From Pseudomonadota bacterium (GTDB lineage Bacteria; Pseudomonadota; Gammaproteobacteria; Burkholderiales; Sulfuricellaceae), in assembly GCA_021801705.1 (NCBI GenBank), contig JAJYXP010000046.1, forward strand, positions 1 to 64,000: DNA of 64,000 nt. Reading direction: 5' to 3'. Of the stretch, positions 44,569-53,720 are shown piece by piece. The notes beneath the pieces are model-generated. The model was not told the origin of the DNA, did not search any database, and saw nothing but the letters and a program-made list of their open reading frames with translations. Position numbers and translations under genes: made by a program. Within the stretch, counting starts at the first letter, position 1. Each line of letters starts with the position of its first letter.

Positions 44569-46392
44569 TTAATCTGCTTCGCGCTCAATGGAGCAGCACT
44601 GTCTTTCGGCAGCGCCTCCTTCGGAAAGCAAGACCTCTCCAGTAAACGGGTTGGGGCGGAAAACGGTGCAGCCTTTCAGGCCCTTGGCATAAGCGTTTTC
44701 GTAGATTGAACGGAACGCGTCGAAACTGTAATCGCGCGGCACATTGATGGTTTTGGAAATGGCGTTGTCAACGTGCTGCTGCAATGCCGCCTGCATTTCG
44801 AGATGCGCCTCCGGCGGAATTTCCCGGGCGCGGACAAAGGTGTCCGGCAGCGCCGCATCCTCACCATGCCGCAAGCGGAACTGACGAAAAGCATAATCAC
44901 CCACGCTGACCGTATTGAAACTGCCGTCCGCCTCACGAATGCGGCGTTCGTACTCGAAATCGAAGATCGGCTCCAGACCGCTGGAAACATTGTTTGCCAG
45001 CAGACTGACCGTGCCGGTTGGCGCGATTGCGGTTAAATGGCTGTTGCGTATGCCATAGCGTGCAATCCCTTGCACAATATCCTCGGGCAGAGTACGGATA
45101 AACTCGCCTGACAGATACTTGCCGGCGACAAATCCAGGAAACGCGCCTTTTTCCCGTGCCAGTTCGATCGAGGCCCGGTAGGCGCTGTGGCTAATTTCCT
45201 GCATTATCTTCCCGCCCAAATCAAAAGATTCCGTACTGCCATAACGGATGCCCAGCATCGCAAGGGCATCGGCCAGCCCGGTCAGACCAAGGCCGATCCG
45301 CCGTGAGGCGCACGCGGTTTGCGCCTGCTTTTCCAAAGGGAAGAGGGAAAGATCGTAGACATTGTCGAGCAGGCGCACAGCCGTTTCCGCGGCGACTCGA
45401 ATTCCTTCCAGGTCCAGTGCTGCGCTGGAGGTGAAAGGCGCATGGATGAATTGGGTCAGGTTGATCGCACCCAGGTTGCAGGCTCCATAGCAGGGCAGCG
45501 GAATTTCACCGCAGGGATTGGTAGCGCTGATCCGTTCGCAGTACCATAAATTATTCATGCGGTTAACACGGTCGATGAAGAGCACGCCGGGTTCGGCATA
45601 CTCATAGGCTGCTCGCATGATCTTGTCCCACAACACCCGCGCACTGATCCGGCGCACTACCTTGCAGCGGCGAGAAACGCTGCCGCCCGACCACAACCGC
45701 TCGACCACCTTACCCACCGCCAGTTCATTATCGGCCAGAGGGAACACCAACGGCCATTCCGCATCCTCCTTAACCGCTTGCATGAAGTCGTCGGTCACCA
45801 GCACCGACAGATTGAAGTGACGCAGAACCTGCGGATCGCGCTTGGCCACGATGAAAACCTCGATATCCGGGTGGTCGCAGCGCAACGTCGCCATCATCGC
45901 GCCGCGGCGTGCCCCGGTGGATAGGATCGTGGCACACATGCTGTCCCAGATGTGCATGAATGAGACCGGGCCGGAAGCGGTGGCGCCTACCCCATGCGCC
46001 AGTTCGCCGCTCGGACGCAGGGTGGAAAAATCATAACCCACGCCCCCGCCCTGCTGCATGGTCAGCGCGCCTTCCTTCAGCGCCTCGAATATGCCATCCA
46101 GAGAATCCTCGATTGACCCCATGACAAAGCAGTTGAACAAGGTTACTCGACGGGATGCACCCGCGCCGGCAAGGATGCGTCCTCCCGGCAGGAAGCGGAA
46201 CCCTTCCAGGATTTCGTAAAATCGCCGCTCCCAGGCATCCTGGTCTCGCGGCTCCACCCCGGCGAGCGCACGGGAAACACGGCGCCACGTATCTTCCACG
46301 GCCTGATCGACAGGCCTGCCTGCTTTGCGGTAACGGTAACGGATATCCCAGATGCGGAAAGAAATATCCGAGAGAAAATGTCCCTCGATCAT
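44569..46392 (-). CDS. nrdJ: Adenosylcobalamin-dependent (class II) ribonucleotide reductase
   Basis: Makes deoxyribonucleotides without oxygen. 607 residues, single chain. Catalytic core: FNCFVMGSIEDS, GGGVGYDFSTLRP, NPCGEIPLPCYGACNLGAINL (N-x-CGE) and APTGTVSLLANNVSSGLEP. The C-terminal redox Cys pair is RQCCSIERE. Lacks the N-terminal ATP cone, as in the shorter class II enzymes. Start ATG 46392 behind AGAGG. The hairpin terminator ends only about 13 bases before the start. This enzyme lets the cell grow under low oxygen if cobalamin is available. Confidence 0.95.
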   Translation of the reverse strand: MIEGHFLSDISFRIWDIRYRYRKAGRPVDQAVEDTWRRVSRALAGVEPRDQDAWERRFYEILEGFRFLPGGRILAGAGASRRVTLFNCFVMGSIEDSLDGIFEALKEGALTMQQGGGVGYDFSTLRPSGELAHGVGATASGPVSFMHIWDSMCATILSTGARRGAMMATLRCDHPDIEVFIVAKRDPQVLRHFNLSVLVTDDFMQAVKEDAEWPLVFPLADNELAVGKVVERLWSGGSVSRRCKVVRRISARVLWDKIMRAAYEYAEPGVLFIDRVNRMNNLWYCERISATNPCGEIPLPCYGACNLGAINLTQFIHAPFTSSAALDLEGIRVAAETAVRLLDNVYDLSLFPLEKQAQTACASRRIGLGLTGLADALAMLGIRYGSTESFDLGGKIMQEISHSAYRASIELAREKGAFPGFVAGKYLSGEFIRTLPEDIVQGIARYGIRNSHLTAIAPTGTVSLLANNVSSGLEPIFDFEYERRIREADGSFNTVSVGDYAFRQFRLRHGEDAALPDTFVRAREIPPEAHLEMQAALQQHVDNAISKTINVPRDYSFDAFRSIYENAYAKGLKGCTVFRPNPFTGEVLLSEGGAAERQCCSIEREAD

Positions 46393-46404
46393 CCGGAGCC
46401 TCTA

Positions 46405-46487
46405 GAAAATAAAAAGCGAGGCGCTGCCTTGCAGCCCTCGCTGATTTAACCCCTCATCGGGTTAAGAGCCTGTTTCAGTAGGTTCTT
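46405..46487 (-). promoter_or_regulatory. nrdJ leader: terminator hairpin and two more hairpins
   Basis: On the minus strand a 12-bp stem (46415-46442, one bulged base) is followed by a T-rich run that ends 13 bases before nrdJ, a Rho-independent terminator. Directly upstream lie TTAACCC/GGGTTAA (46446-46465) and AAGAGCCT/AGGTTCTT (46464-46487). Transcripts from upstream must pass it to reach nrdJ, so it may be an attenuator. No B12-box was recognised. Confidence 0.65.
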
Positions 46488-46492
46488 ATGCC

Positions 46493-46720
46493 CTACTGCT
46501 GAGATGCGTACATCCGCTCCAGGAAGGCCTCGACATCCAGCGCCGCAACGTCCGCCGGCATACCACTCGCGCGCTGCGATTGATGACGGATCAACTGTGC
46601 TGCAACTTCCGCCGCCTTGCCCTGCAGTGTTGCAATCTCAGGGTTCCAACTGGCGCACATCACCTCCGAAGTATAGCCGTTATCCATTTTGCGCGAGCAC
46701 ATATCCATTGTCACCATCAT
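46493..46720 (-). CDS. Small conserved-looking protein upstream of nrdJ
   Basis: 75 residues with a Met-rich, Cys-containing N-terminus (MMVTMDMCSRKMDNGYTSEV, MCASWNPEIATLQ) and a helical C-terminus (ALDVEAFLERMYASQQ). A perfect GGAGG sits six bases before the ATG at 46720. No family was recognised. Two Cys could bind metal. It stands between a methyltransferase and nrdJ and may be part of nrdJ control. Confidence 0.75.
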   Translation of the reverse strand: MMVTMDMCSRKMDNGYTSEVMCASWNPEIATLQGKAAEVAAQLIRHQSQRASGMPADVAALDVEAFLERMYASQQ

Positions 46721-46812
46721 GATTCACCTCCGCTTTCCCGCCTTTTTCTCTCAGGCAGCTACATTTACTATATCGGTCGTTTCGCGAAAATATAAAGAGC
46801 CCGACAAAAATA

Positions 46813-47340
46813 TTATCCAGCAACTTTGGTGGCACAAATTCGCTGCACTATGGCACGTTTTTTATATATAACGCACAATTCCTCATAAGCGTTGACTTCA
46901 AGCCTTCCTTCTGCCCATTCCAGCAACTCACCGGATTTGAGAAGATGATCCGGGTTGCGCGGCCTGCCGAGTAGTTCATTACCCTCGGAGAAGGTTTCGT
47001 AAATCAGCACCCCGCCCATCTTAAGCGCATTGAACAGACGAGCGAAAAGAGGACGGTGCAAATAATTGGTCACCACTATGCCGTCAAACGCAGCGTTGCG
47101 ATAAGGCCAAGGGCCATTTTCCAGATCTGCTCGCCGCACCGTGACGCCTGCCAAAACGGCAATGCCAGCCAACGCGCCGGCATCTCGATCCACCGCCTCG
47201 ACCTCAAACCCAGCCTCGGCTAAGAAACGGGTATGGCGGCCGCTTCCGCATGCAACATCCAGTATCAGCCCACCGGGGCGAATATGCGGCGCGTAGCGCA
47301 CCACCCACTCGGAAGGCTCGGAAACAAACAAGGAATCCAT
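46813..47340 (-). CDS. Class I SAM-dependent methyltransferase
   Basis: 175 residues. Motif I LILDVACGSGRHTRFLAEAG, then VEAVDRDAGAL, FDGIVVTNYLHRPLF (motif IV/V) and GGVLIYETFSEGNELLG. Substrate unknown; small tellurite-resistance-like or general methyltransferases share this shape. Its ATG overlaps the fliR stop by one base, so it is translated with the flagellar operon, though no flagellar role is known. Confidence 0.88.
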   Translation of the reverse strand: MDSLFVSEPSEWVVRYAPHIRPGGLILDVACGSGRHTRFLAEAGFEVEAVDRDAGALAGIAVLAGVTVRRADLENGPWPYRNAAFDGIVVTNYLHRPLFARLFNALKMGGVLIYETFSEGNELLGRPRNPDHLLKSGELLEWAEGRLEVNAYEELCVIYKKRAIVQRICATKVAG

Positions 47341-48131
47341 TAAATGACAGGCTTTGCCAAGCGGACGATTTGCAGCGCCATTTGTACCCCGTCCTGGATA
47401 AGGCGTTCAAACAAGGGAGCGAAAAATGGCAGGGCAACGGCAAGCACGACAAAGCCTGCCGCCAGTGTGATCGGAAATCCTACTGAAAATACATTAAGCT
47501 GTGGCGCAGCACGGGTCATAATACCGAGAGCCAGGTTGGTAATCAGAAGCGCTGCCATGATAGGCATCGACAGCAATAGCCCGGCAAGAAACACTTCGCC
47601 CCCCCAACCCGCCACAGCCCTCCAACCAGCGGAGGAAAAGGGCTGTGCCATCACCGGCAGTGCCTGGAAGCTTTGAGCCAGCACTTCAATTATCATCAAA
47701 TGGCCGTTCAGCGCGAGAAACACGAGAATACCGATAAGGCCGAGAAACTGTCCTACCACCGGAGTCTGAGCGGCGTTCTGCGGATCGAAAAACACTGCAA
47801 ACCCCAACCCCATCTGCATGGCGATGACTTGGCCGGCCATTTCCACCGCTGTAAAAATAATGCGCATGGCAAAGCCCATTGCCACGCCGATCACGATTTG
47901 CTGGGCTAGAATCAACAGCCCTATCGCAGAACCGGGTTCCACCGCAGGCATGGGGTCGAGAATTGGCGCCAGGACAAGAGTAATGGCAAAGGAAAGGCCA
48001 ATCTTGACTTGCGGCGAAACGCCGGGGTTACCCAGAATGGGCGCACTACTGACCAAAGCGACGACACGAAAAAAGGGCCAGATGAAAGCCGCCAGCCAGG
48101 CACTCAACTGAGCGGATGTGACGCTGATCAT
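47340..48131 (-). CDS. fliR: Flagellar export apparatus protein FliR
   Basis: 263-residue inner membrane protein with several hydrophobic helices; part of the export gate with FliP and FliQ. Family motifs: FFRVVALVSSAPILGNPGVSPQVKIGLSFAIT and EMAGQVIAMQMGLGFAVFFDP. It is separated from fliQ by a 183-base insertion-like element, where coupling would be expected. Confidence 0.96.
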   Translation of the reverse strand: MISVTSAQLSAWLAAFIWPFFRVVALVSSAPILGNPGVSPQVKIGLSFAITLVLAPILDPMPAVEPGSAIGLLILAQQIVIGVAMGFAMRIIFTAVEMAGQVIAMQMGLGFAVFFDPQNAAQTPVVGQFLGLIGILVFLALNGHLMIIEVLAQSFQALPVMAQPFSSAGWRAVAGWGGEVFLAGLLLSMPIMAALLITNLALGIMTRAAPQLNVFSVGFPITLAAGFVVLAVALPFFAPLFERLIQDGVQMALQIVRLAKPVI

Positions 48132-48156
48132 CGCCGTTTTACCGGAAACCCGCCAG

Positions 48157-48313
48157 TAGTCCGTTCCGCCAAAACAGTGACAAATGGAACGGATGGATTT
48201 TTTCGCCAGGCAAGGCGCAGACCCTCAGCCGTATGGGGTATACGGCAAGGGGTTGCAACGCCGCATGGCGGAAAAAGACGCCGTTTCATGTCATTGGTTT
48301 GGCGGAACGGACT
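48157..48313. repeat. MITE-like element between fliQ and fliR
   Basis: Imperfect terminal inverted repeats of about 25 bp (AGTCCGTTCCGCCAAA at 48158-48173, complement TTTGGCGGAACGGACT at 48298-48313) enclose 100 bases with nested palindromic parts such as TTTTTTCGCC...GGCGGAAAAA and GCCGTATGGGGTATACGGC. No reading frame. It splits the usual tight fliQ-fliR junction. Confidence 0.7.
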
Positions 48314-48314
48314 G

Positions 48315-48584
48315 CTAACCTATCAACCCGGGAATGCTGGCAAACAAACGGCGGGTGAAATCCATCAACAAATTCAGCATCCAGGGCCCCGCCACTCCTA
48401 GCATGACGAACATCACCAGCAGCTTCGGAATAAACGACAGCGTCATCTCATTGATTTGGGTAGCCGCCTGAAAAATGCTCACCAGCAGGCCGACCGCAAG
48501 CGCCGAGAGAAGCAGGGGTGCCGAAACCAGGATAGTCACTTCGAGTGCCTGCTGCCCGATTGTAATGAAACTTTCCGGCGTCAT
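48315..48584 (-). CDS. fliQ: Flagellar export apparatus protein FliQ
   Basis: 89 residues, two membrane helices (residues about 16-38 and 52-74). Typical start [25 protein letters not shown] and [18 protein letters not shown]. Overlaps fliP by four bases. Confidence 0.97.
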   Translation of the reverse strand: MTPESFITIGQQALEVTILVSAPLLLSALAVGLLVSIFQAATQINEMTLSFIPKLLVMFVMLGVAGPWMLNLLMDFTRRLFASIPGLIG

Positions 48585-49363
48585 GTGTAGAAACTCTGAA
48601 CCAAGGAGCCGATCAGGAGATTCCAGCCGTCCACCAGAACAAACAACATCAGCTTGAACGGCATGGATACGACGACGGGCGAAAGCATCATCATGCCCAT
48701 GGACATGAGCACGCTGGCCACCACCATGTCGATGATCAGAAACGGGATGAACACCACAAAGCCGATCTGAAACGCTGTTTTGAGTTCGCTGATTACGTAA
48801 GCCGGAACCAGTATCTTCATCGGCACCGCCTCCGGGCCAGGCAAGGGTGCGCTGTTGGAAAGCTTGACGAACAACGCCAGATCATCTTGGCGAGTCTGCC
48901 TCAGCATAAAAGTTTTCAGTGGGGCGGAACCCTTCTCCAGAGCCTGGGTGAAATCGATTTTCTGATCGGCATAGGGTTTGTAGGCTTCAGCGTAAATCTT
49001 GTCGAATACCGGCGCCATCACGAAAAAAGTCAAAAACAGGGAAAGGCCGATCAAAACCTGATTGGGCGGCGCCTGCATGGTGCCGATAGCCTGGCGTAGC
49101 AGCGACAACACGATAACGATCCGGGTGAACGCCGTCATCATCAGCAGCACGGCCGGAAGGAACGTCAGCGCAGTCATCATCAGCAGCGCCTGGATGCTGA
49201 GGGTGTAGGTCTGTCCTCCCCCCGGCGAGGGAGTGCTGGTAAAGGCAGGCAGGCCAGGATCGGCCGCCTGCGCAAGCAGTGGAGCTACTGCGGCGAGGAC
49301 GGCAAACACCGCAACAAAAAATATTTTACTCCGGCGCGCGAAAAACACGTTTATATCATCCAA
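48581..49363 (-). CDS. fliP: Flagellar export apparatus protein FliP
   Basis: 260 residues with a cleavable signal-like N-terminus (about residues 13-33) and the classic FliP motifs [54 protein letters not shown] and [26 protein letters not shown]. Forms the pentameric ring of the gate. Overlaps fliO by eight bases. Confidence 0.98.
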   Translation of the reverse strand: MDDINVFFARRSKIFFVAVFAVLAAVAPLLAQAADPGLPAFTSTPSPGGGQTYTLSIQALLMMTALTFLPAVLLMMTAFTRIVIVLSLLRQAIGTMQAPPNQVLIGLSLFLTFFVMAPVFDKIYAEAYKPYADQKIDFTQALEKGSAPLKTFMLRQTRQDDLALFVKLSNSAPLPGPEAVPMKILVPAYVISELKTAFQIGFVVFIPFLIIDMVVASVLMSMGMMMLSPVVVSMPFKLMLFVLVDGWNLLIGSLVQSFYT

Positions 49364-49820
49364 GTTTGCGCCCCTGCATCGCCTGTTTCAGCCAGACCGC
49401 AAAACCCTTGCTCCCACCGGGCAATGCTTCTACCGTAAATGCCCCGCCTTCTGGTTTTGGTATGGTGTGAAGGGTGTTTACCTGCCCCGGCGCCACCCCC
49501 AGCACCAGCCAAGTTTCGCCGATCTCAACCAGAACAAGACGCTCCTTGGGTCCAAGAGCAACACCACCGATGACTTTCAACGCGCCGCCAGCGCCGATCT
49601 GACCGGGAGAAAACCGCCGGAGCAACCAGGCTGTCCCCGCTACCGCCGCCAGCACAAAACCCAAACCAAGCAGGATCTGCAGCATGCCGCCGAAGGAAAC
49701 CGGGGAAGCGATTGGCAACGGCGCTTGAGCGGTCGGCTGGGCCGCGTAACCAGCAAAGGAAAGAAAAAAAAAAGGCAACCCGGTGCAAAGCCGCATAATC
49801 GCTGCTCTCATCAGGCTCAT
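49356..49820 (-). CDS. fliO: Flagellar protein FliO
   Basis: 154 residues, N-terminal signal-like stretch, then one membrane helix ([25 protein letters not shown]) and a small cytoplasmic domain ([31 protein letters not shown]). FliO helps assemble the FliP ring. Overlaps fliN by four bases. Confidence 0.93.
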   Translation of the reverse strand: MSLMRAAIMRLCTGLPFFFLSFAGYAAQPTAQAPLPIASPVSFGGMLQILLGLGFVLAAVAGTAWLLRRFSPGQIGAGGALKVIGGVALGPKERLVLVEIGETWLVLGVAPGQVNTLHTIPKPEGGAFTVEALPGGSKGFAVWLKQAMQGRKLG

Positions 49821-50323
49821 TTGTGCAGTCTGCGGATGCGTTCGGAAGGAGAAATGATATCTGTCAGGCGAATTCCGAATTTGTCATTCACCACCACCAC
49901 TTCTCCCTGAGCGATCAGACAGCCGTTCACCAGCACGTCCATGGGCTCGCCTGCCAAGCCGTCCAATTCCACCACCGATCCCTGGGCCAGTTGCAGCAGG
50001 TTGCGGATGGCGAGCTTGGTGCGCCCCAATTCAACCGTGAGGCTGACCGGGATATCCATGATCATATCGATATTGTTGGGCGCCCCGGCTAGGGCGCCGG
50101 AGGGGGATAATTTCTCGAATTGGGCCTTTGCAGCCGAGGGAATATTTCCGGCCGGGCCCGATGAGGCGTCCTGCTGCGTGGCGGCAGCTTGTTCAGACAA
50201 CGCCGCGCCCCAGTCGTCCTCGGCGGATGAAGCGCCACCCGCCGCATCCGATTCAGCCTGTTCGGCCATGGCCGCAGCCCAATCGTCGACTGGGGCCTGG
50301 TTATCAGCGTTTTCGTCAGCCAT
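49817..50323 (-). CDS. fliN: Flagellar switch protein FliN
   Basis: 168 residues from ATG 50323; a TTG at 50362 is rejected. The C-terminal SpoA/SurE-like domain NIDMIMDIPVSLTVELGRTKLAIRNLLQLAQGSVVELDGLAGEPMDVLVNG is typical. The N-terminal extension is acidic and contains a doubled unit, DDWAAAMAEQA and DDWGAALSEQA. Overlaps fliM by eight bases. Confidence 0.96.
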   Translation of the reverse strand: MADENADNQAPVDDWAAAMAEQAESDAAGGASSAEDDWGAALSEQAAATQQDASSGPAGNIPSAAKAQFEKLSPSGALAGAPNNIDMIMDIPVSLTVELGRTKLAIRNLLQLAQGSVVELDGLAGEPMDVLVNGCLIAQGEVVVVNDKFGIRLTDIISPSERIRRLHK

Positions 50324-51320
50324 GCTGGCCTCCGTGGCCGGACTCGTCAACCGCACCGGCAATAATTTTGTTCACTTTGAGCGCATACTGGCCGTTGAGA
50401 ACGCCGTATTTACATTCCAGAACGGGTACGCCGTCTACTTCGGCGATGATTGCTTCCGGGATTTCCAGGGAGATCACGTCCCCTTCCTTCATGTTCAAAA
50501 TCTGTCCCAGAGTAATGGGCGCATGCCCCAAGGTTGCAACCAGATCCACCTCAGCCGTCTGCATCTGCGCCGTCAGCAACCTTGCCCAGCGCTCATCGAC
50601 TTCCATGCGCTCGCCTTGCATGCTGCTGTACAGGATATCGCGAATCGGCTCGATCATAGCATAGGGCATGCAGATGTGAAAATCGCCTCCGCCCGATCCC
50701 AACTCGATATTGAACGTGGTCACTACAACAACTTCGCTGGGGGTGGCGATATTGGCAAACTGCGTGTTCATTTCCGAACGGATATACTCGAAATCCACCG
50801 GGTACACGGACTCCCAGGATTTTTTATACTCGCTGAATACCACTTCCAGCATGCGCTGGATGATGCGCTGCTCAGTTGGCGTGAAATCACGCCCTTCTAC
50901 CCGCATGTGAAAGCGGCCGTCACCGCCGAACAGATTGTCCACTATCAGAAATACAAGATTCGGGTCAAAAATGAACAACGAGGTGCCGCGAAGCGGTTTG
51001 ACGTGCACCATATTCAGATTGGTCGGCACGACCAGGTTGCGCACAAACTCGCTGTATTTGAGAACACGCACTGGACTGACAGAAATTTCAGCGGTACGGC
51101 GCATGAAATTGAAGAGCCCGATGCGAAACAGGCGGGCGAAGCGTTCGTTGATCATCTCCAGGGTAGGCATGCGGCCCCGGACGATCCGCTCCTGCTTGGC
51201 CAGATTGTAGGAACGAGGCCCCCCCTCGCTGCCCCCTTCGGCAGATGCTTCATCTACCTCACCGGTCACGCCCTTCAGTAAGGCATCAACTTCGTCTTGA
51301 GACAGTATGTCGTCTGCCAC
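50316..51320 (-). CDS. fliM: Flagellar switch protein FliM
   Basis: 334 residues. The N-terminal CheY-binding peptide is MADDILSQDEVDALLKG, followed by the middle CheC-like domain (GGDGRFHMRVEGRDFTPTEQRIIQRML) and the C-terminal FliN-like domain. Target of phosphorylated CheY, whose gene begins at 63830. Confidence 0.98.
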   Translation of the reverse strand: MADDILSQDEVDALLKGVTGEVDEASAEGGSEGGPRSYNLAKQERIVRGRMPTLEMINERFARLFRIGLFNFMRRTAEISVSPVRVLKYSEFVRNLVVPTNLNMVHVKPLRGTSLFIFDPNLVFLIVDNLFGGDGRFHMRVEGRDFTPTEQRIIQRMLEVVFSEYKKSWESVYPVDFEYIRSEMNTQFANIATPSEVVVVTTFNIELGSGGGDFHICMPYAMIEPIRDILYSSMQGERMEVDERWARLLTAQMQTAEVDLVATLGHAPITLGQILNMKEGDVISLEIPEAIIAEVDGVPVLECKYGVLNGQYALKVNKIIAGAVDESGHGGQHG

Positions 51321-51355
51321 GTGCGTCCCTTTAGCCTTGCTGACTCAGCACAACA

Positions 51356-51853
51356 TTACTGAATAACGAAGGACGTGAAATAAACACCCGTCACGCCTTT
51401 ACCCGTTGTCTTTGCATCAAGCGGCTTGTTTATCTGCTCCTGGATTTCCAGGCTCAGCTTCTGCTTTCCTTCCAGGCTCGTAATCTGTTCGGCATTCTTG
51501 CTCGAAAGCAGCAACAACACTCCATTGCGTATCTCAGGCATGTGCAGCTTGACCGCGTCGACAACGGACTGCTCCGTCACTTTCAAATCAATTCCAACCT
51601 GCAGGTAACGATCGCCGCCACCGTCAGGCTGCAGGTTAACGGTGAATGTTTCCAAGGTCACAAAAACCGGCGGCTTGGGTTTTTCCGCCGGAGACTGAGC
51701 GTGCTTCGCATCCGCTTGGGTAAAATACCACGCGGCTCCACCGCCTGCGCCACCCAGCACCAACAGGATCCCCAGGATCAGGAACAGCTTCCCCTTCTTC
51801 TTTGGCGTATTTTCCACGCCAGCCGCTTCCTCTTTTGCCTTGTCCTTGGCCAT
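51356..51853 (-). CDS. fliL: Flagellar basal body protein FliL
   Basis: 165 residues from ATG 51853 with GGGAG upstream; longer frames to 51919 are rejected. Single membrane helix (LFLILGILLVLGGAGGGAAWYF) and periplasmic domain with FVTLETFTVNLQPDGGGDRYLQVGIDLKV. Begins the fliLMNOPQR run. Confidence 0.95.
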   Translation of the reverse strand: MAKDKAKEEAAGVENTPKKKGKLFLILGILLVLGGAGGGAAWYFTQADAKHAQSPAEKPKPPVFVTLETFTVNLQPDGGGDRYLQVGIDLKVTEQSVVDAVKLHMPEIRNGVLLLLSSKNAEQITSLEGKQKLSLEIQEQINKPLDAKTTGKGVTGVYFTSFVIQ

Positions 51854-52043
51854 CCCCGCTCCCTTGATGCATCCGCTTCTGTCGCCGCCACATCCCACCC
51901 GCATGAGGAAACGACTCAAACAACATTAAAAACAACCAGTTTCGTATGCTAGTTTAAGTTCTTTATAATATCAAATCAAATTTTACACAAGAAAAACTGC
52001 AAGTTAAACTTACCTGACAATCGCCACACAAGTCCGACAAACA
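51854..52043. other. AT-rich gap upstream of fliL
   Basis: About 190 bases including an AT-rich tract (51950-52010) that should hold the fliL operon promoter on the minus strand. I found no sigma-54 or sigma-28 box of acceptable quality and no gene. Confidence 0.4.
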
Positions 52044-52079
52044 ACAAAAAAGCAGCTAACTCATTGAGGTAGCTGCTTT
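52044..52079 (-). terminator. Terminator after fliK
   Basis: AAAGCAGCTA (52049-52058) pairs with TAGCTGCTTT (52070-52079) with an inner CTC/GAG stem. On the minus strand the stem is followed by a T-run. It marks the end of the fliE-fliK operon, 35 bases past the fliK stop. Confidence 0.82.
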
Positions 52080-52114
52080 ATATTAAAAAGAAGAAAATCT
52101 ACGTACTAAGCAAA

Positions 52115-53176
52115 TCAGGCAAAAATATCCACCACTCCAATCCGCGACAGGCCAGCCGACGGGATCTTCCCGGCCATCCGGCCTATAGCACCCCCTTCTC
52201 CACCCGCATTGGCGGAACCATTTCCCTTGTTCCCCTGCTGCTCAAATGCCTGGTGCTGTTGCGCGAATGACTCCGCACTGACCGAAGCATTGCCCAGCAT
52301 GATCCCATTGTCGGCCAGCATTTCGCGCAACCGCGGCATCGCTGTCTCAATCGCCTCGCGCACGGCGGAATGATGGGAAACAAACAGCGCGGTGGCCTGG
52401 TCGTTATTGACCGTCAAGCGCACCTCGAGCGGACCGAGGCTGGGTGGGTTGAGATGAAGTTCAGCAACATGGTTGTTCTGGTTTGCCATCCACATGACCT
52501 TCTCGCCAACCGCCCTCCCCCATTCGGCAGATCCAACCCTGGCCGCGACTGTCATCTGCTCCGGCGGACGCGGCACAGCAGCCGCTTCGACCATCCCCGC
52601 AACGGGATGACGTACGGTTGCGGACAAGTCACTCGATTGCAACGGCACATCCGCCTTGTCAGTCCCAGCATCAACAAGATCCGCCGGCTTATGGGAAAAA
52701 TTGTTTTCCGGCAACGGCCCCTGCGGCAGGTTTTTGCCGTCGGCGGCAATTTCTGCCACCATCCGGGTTCCGCCTGTCCGGGATAGTGGCATCGGACCTT
52801 TCCCCATGCCGCCCCCCCCCGGCGAGGCCTCTTCGCCAACCACTGTTTGAGTTTGAGGCAAAGCGGCAGCCGGCATCAGCGCCGGATTTGCAAGACTGAT
52901 AAAGTCGACCGGGTTGAAGGCCGGCACATTGCCATTCGCCGCCAAATCAGAGGCATCTCCAGATTTGGGTGTAATTTTCTGAAGCTCGGCATCATCCTGA
53001 CGCACGAGCAAGGCAACAGCATCCTTCAACTGCTTGCCGAGCACGGCGCCAAAACTCAGCCCCTGCGAACCCTCCAGGCCTCCCCCATCCTCCGCGCTTA
53101 AAGCGGAAGCGGCTGCCTGACCGGCCCCAGTGCTCGGCAACTTGGAGGTTGCCGGAGAAACGGGAAGTTGTTGCAT
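52115..53176 (-). CDS. fliK: Flagellar hook-length control protein FliK
   Basis: 353 residues. The N-terminal two thirds are low-complexity Ala/Gly/Ser/Pro-rich, the molecular ruler. The C-terminal domain (VAELHLNPPSLGPLEVRLTVNNDQATALFVSHHSAVREAIETAMPRLREML) is the conserved FliK substrate-switch domain. The tail is rich in Gly/Asn. Last gene of the fliE-fliK operon. Confidence 0.95.
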   Translation of the reverse strand: MQQLPVSPATSKLPSTGAGQAAASALSAEDGGGLEGSQGLSFGAVLGKQLKDAVALLVRQDDAELQKITPKSGDASDLAANGNVPAFNPVDFISLANPALMPAAALPQTQTVVGEEASPGGGGMGKGPMPLSRTGGTRMVAEIAADGKNLPQGPLPENNFSHKPADLVDAGTDKADVPLQSSDLSATVRHPVAGMVEAAAVPRPPEQMTVAARVGSAEWGRAVGEKVMWMANQNNHVAELHLNPPSLGPLEVRLTVNNDQATALFVSHHSAVREAIETAMPRLREMLADNGIMLGNASVSAESFAQQHQAFEQQGNKGNGSANAGGEGGAIGRMAGKIPSAGLSRIGVVDIFA

Positions 53177-53239
53177 CGGTGATCCTTTCGCAAACTGGCT
53201 TAAGATTTAACCGAATACTAAGCAAGGCGCATGCCACAT

Positions 53240-53701
53240 TCAGGTACGCTGGGGATCATCCGGTTGTTCAGGCTCAACTCTATTTATGGAAAGCTCATCC
53301 TGCTCGCGCTGTTCCTGCTTGTCTTCTCGTTTACGCTCACTGCTCAGATGGCGCTGCGACAAGGTATCGAATGCCTTGAGCCTGCGCTGCTTCGCCTGCC
53401 ATTCGTGGAGCCCGCCTTCCCAGCTTTTCCTGCAGCGCTCCACTTCTTCCGATTGCTGTCGTATGGCGAGATCAAGCTTGCCGAGAAACAAATGGAAATC
53501 CTTGATGGAATTCGCCTGCATCCCCGTCTTTGTCCCCCGCAAAAGCCGTGCCTGATAATCTACGCGGTAGGACTTCAACTGCTGAAGCTTTTCTTCCGCC
53601 TCCTGCCACTTGGCCTTGAGCATGCCCAGCTTGCGAGCAGCAGCGTCGGTGTGATCCTGCGCCAGATCGAGAAGAGGTTGAAGCGGGAAACGGCGGGGCA
53701 T
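53240..53701 (-). CDS. fliJ: Flagellar export chaperone FliJ
   Basis: 153-residue coiled-coil protein (MPRRFPLQPLLDLAQDHTDAAARKLGMLKAKWQEAEEKLQQLKSYRVDYQARL), typical FliJ, which links the FliI ATPase to FlhA. The C-terminus is strongly charged. Gene sits between fliI and fliK as usual. Confidence 0.94.
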   Translation of the reverse strand: MPRRFPLQPLLDLAQDHTDAAARKLGMLKAKWQEAEEKLQQLKSYRVDYQARLLRGTKTGMQANSIKDFHLFLGKLDLAIRQQSEEVERCRKSWEGGLHEWQAKQRRLKAFDTLSQRHLSSERKREDKQEQREQDELSINRVEPEQPDDPQRT

Positions 53702-53720
53702 ATCGGATCAAAAAACACGC

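Noticed and set aside
46393-46800. Adenosylcobalamin riboswitch before nrdJ
   Set aside because: Expected from the cofactor, but no B12-box or conserved core could be read on the minus strand.
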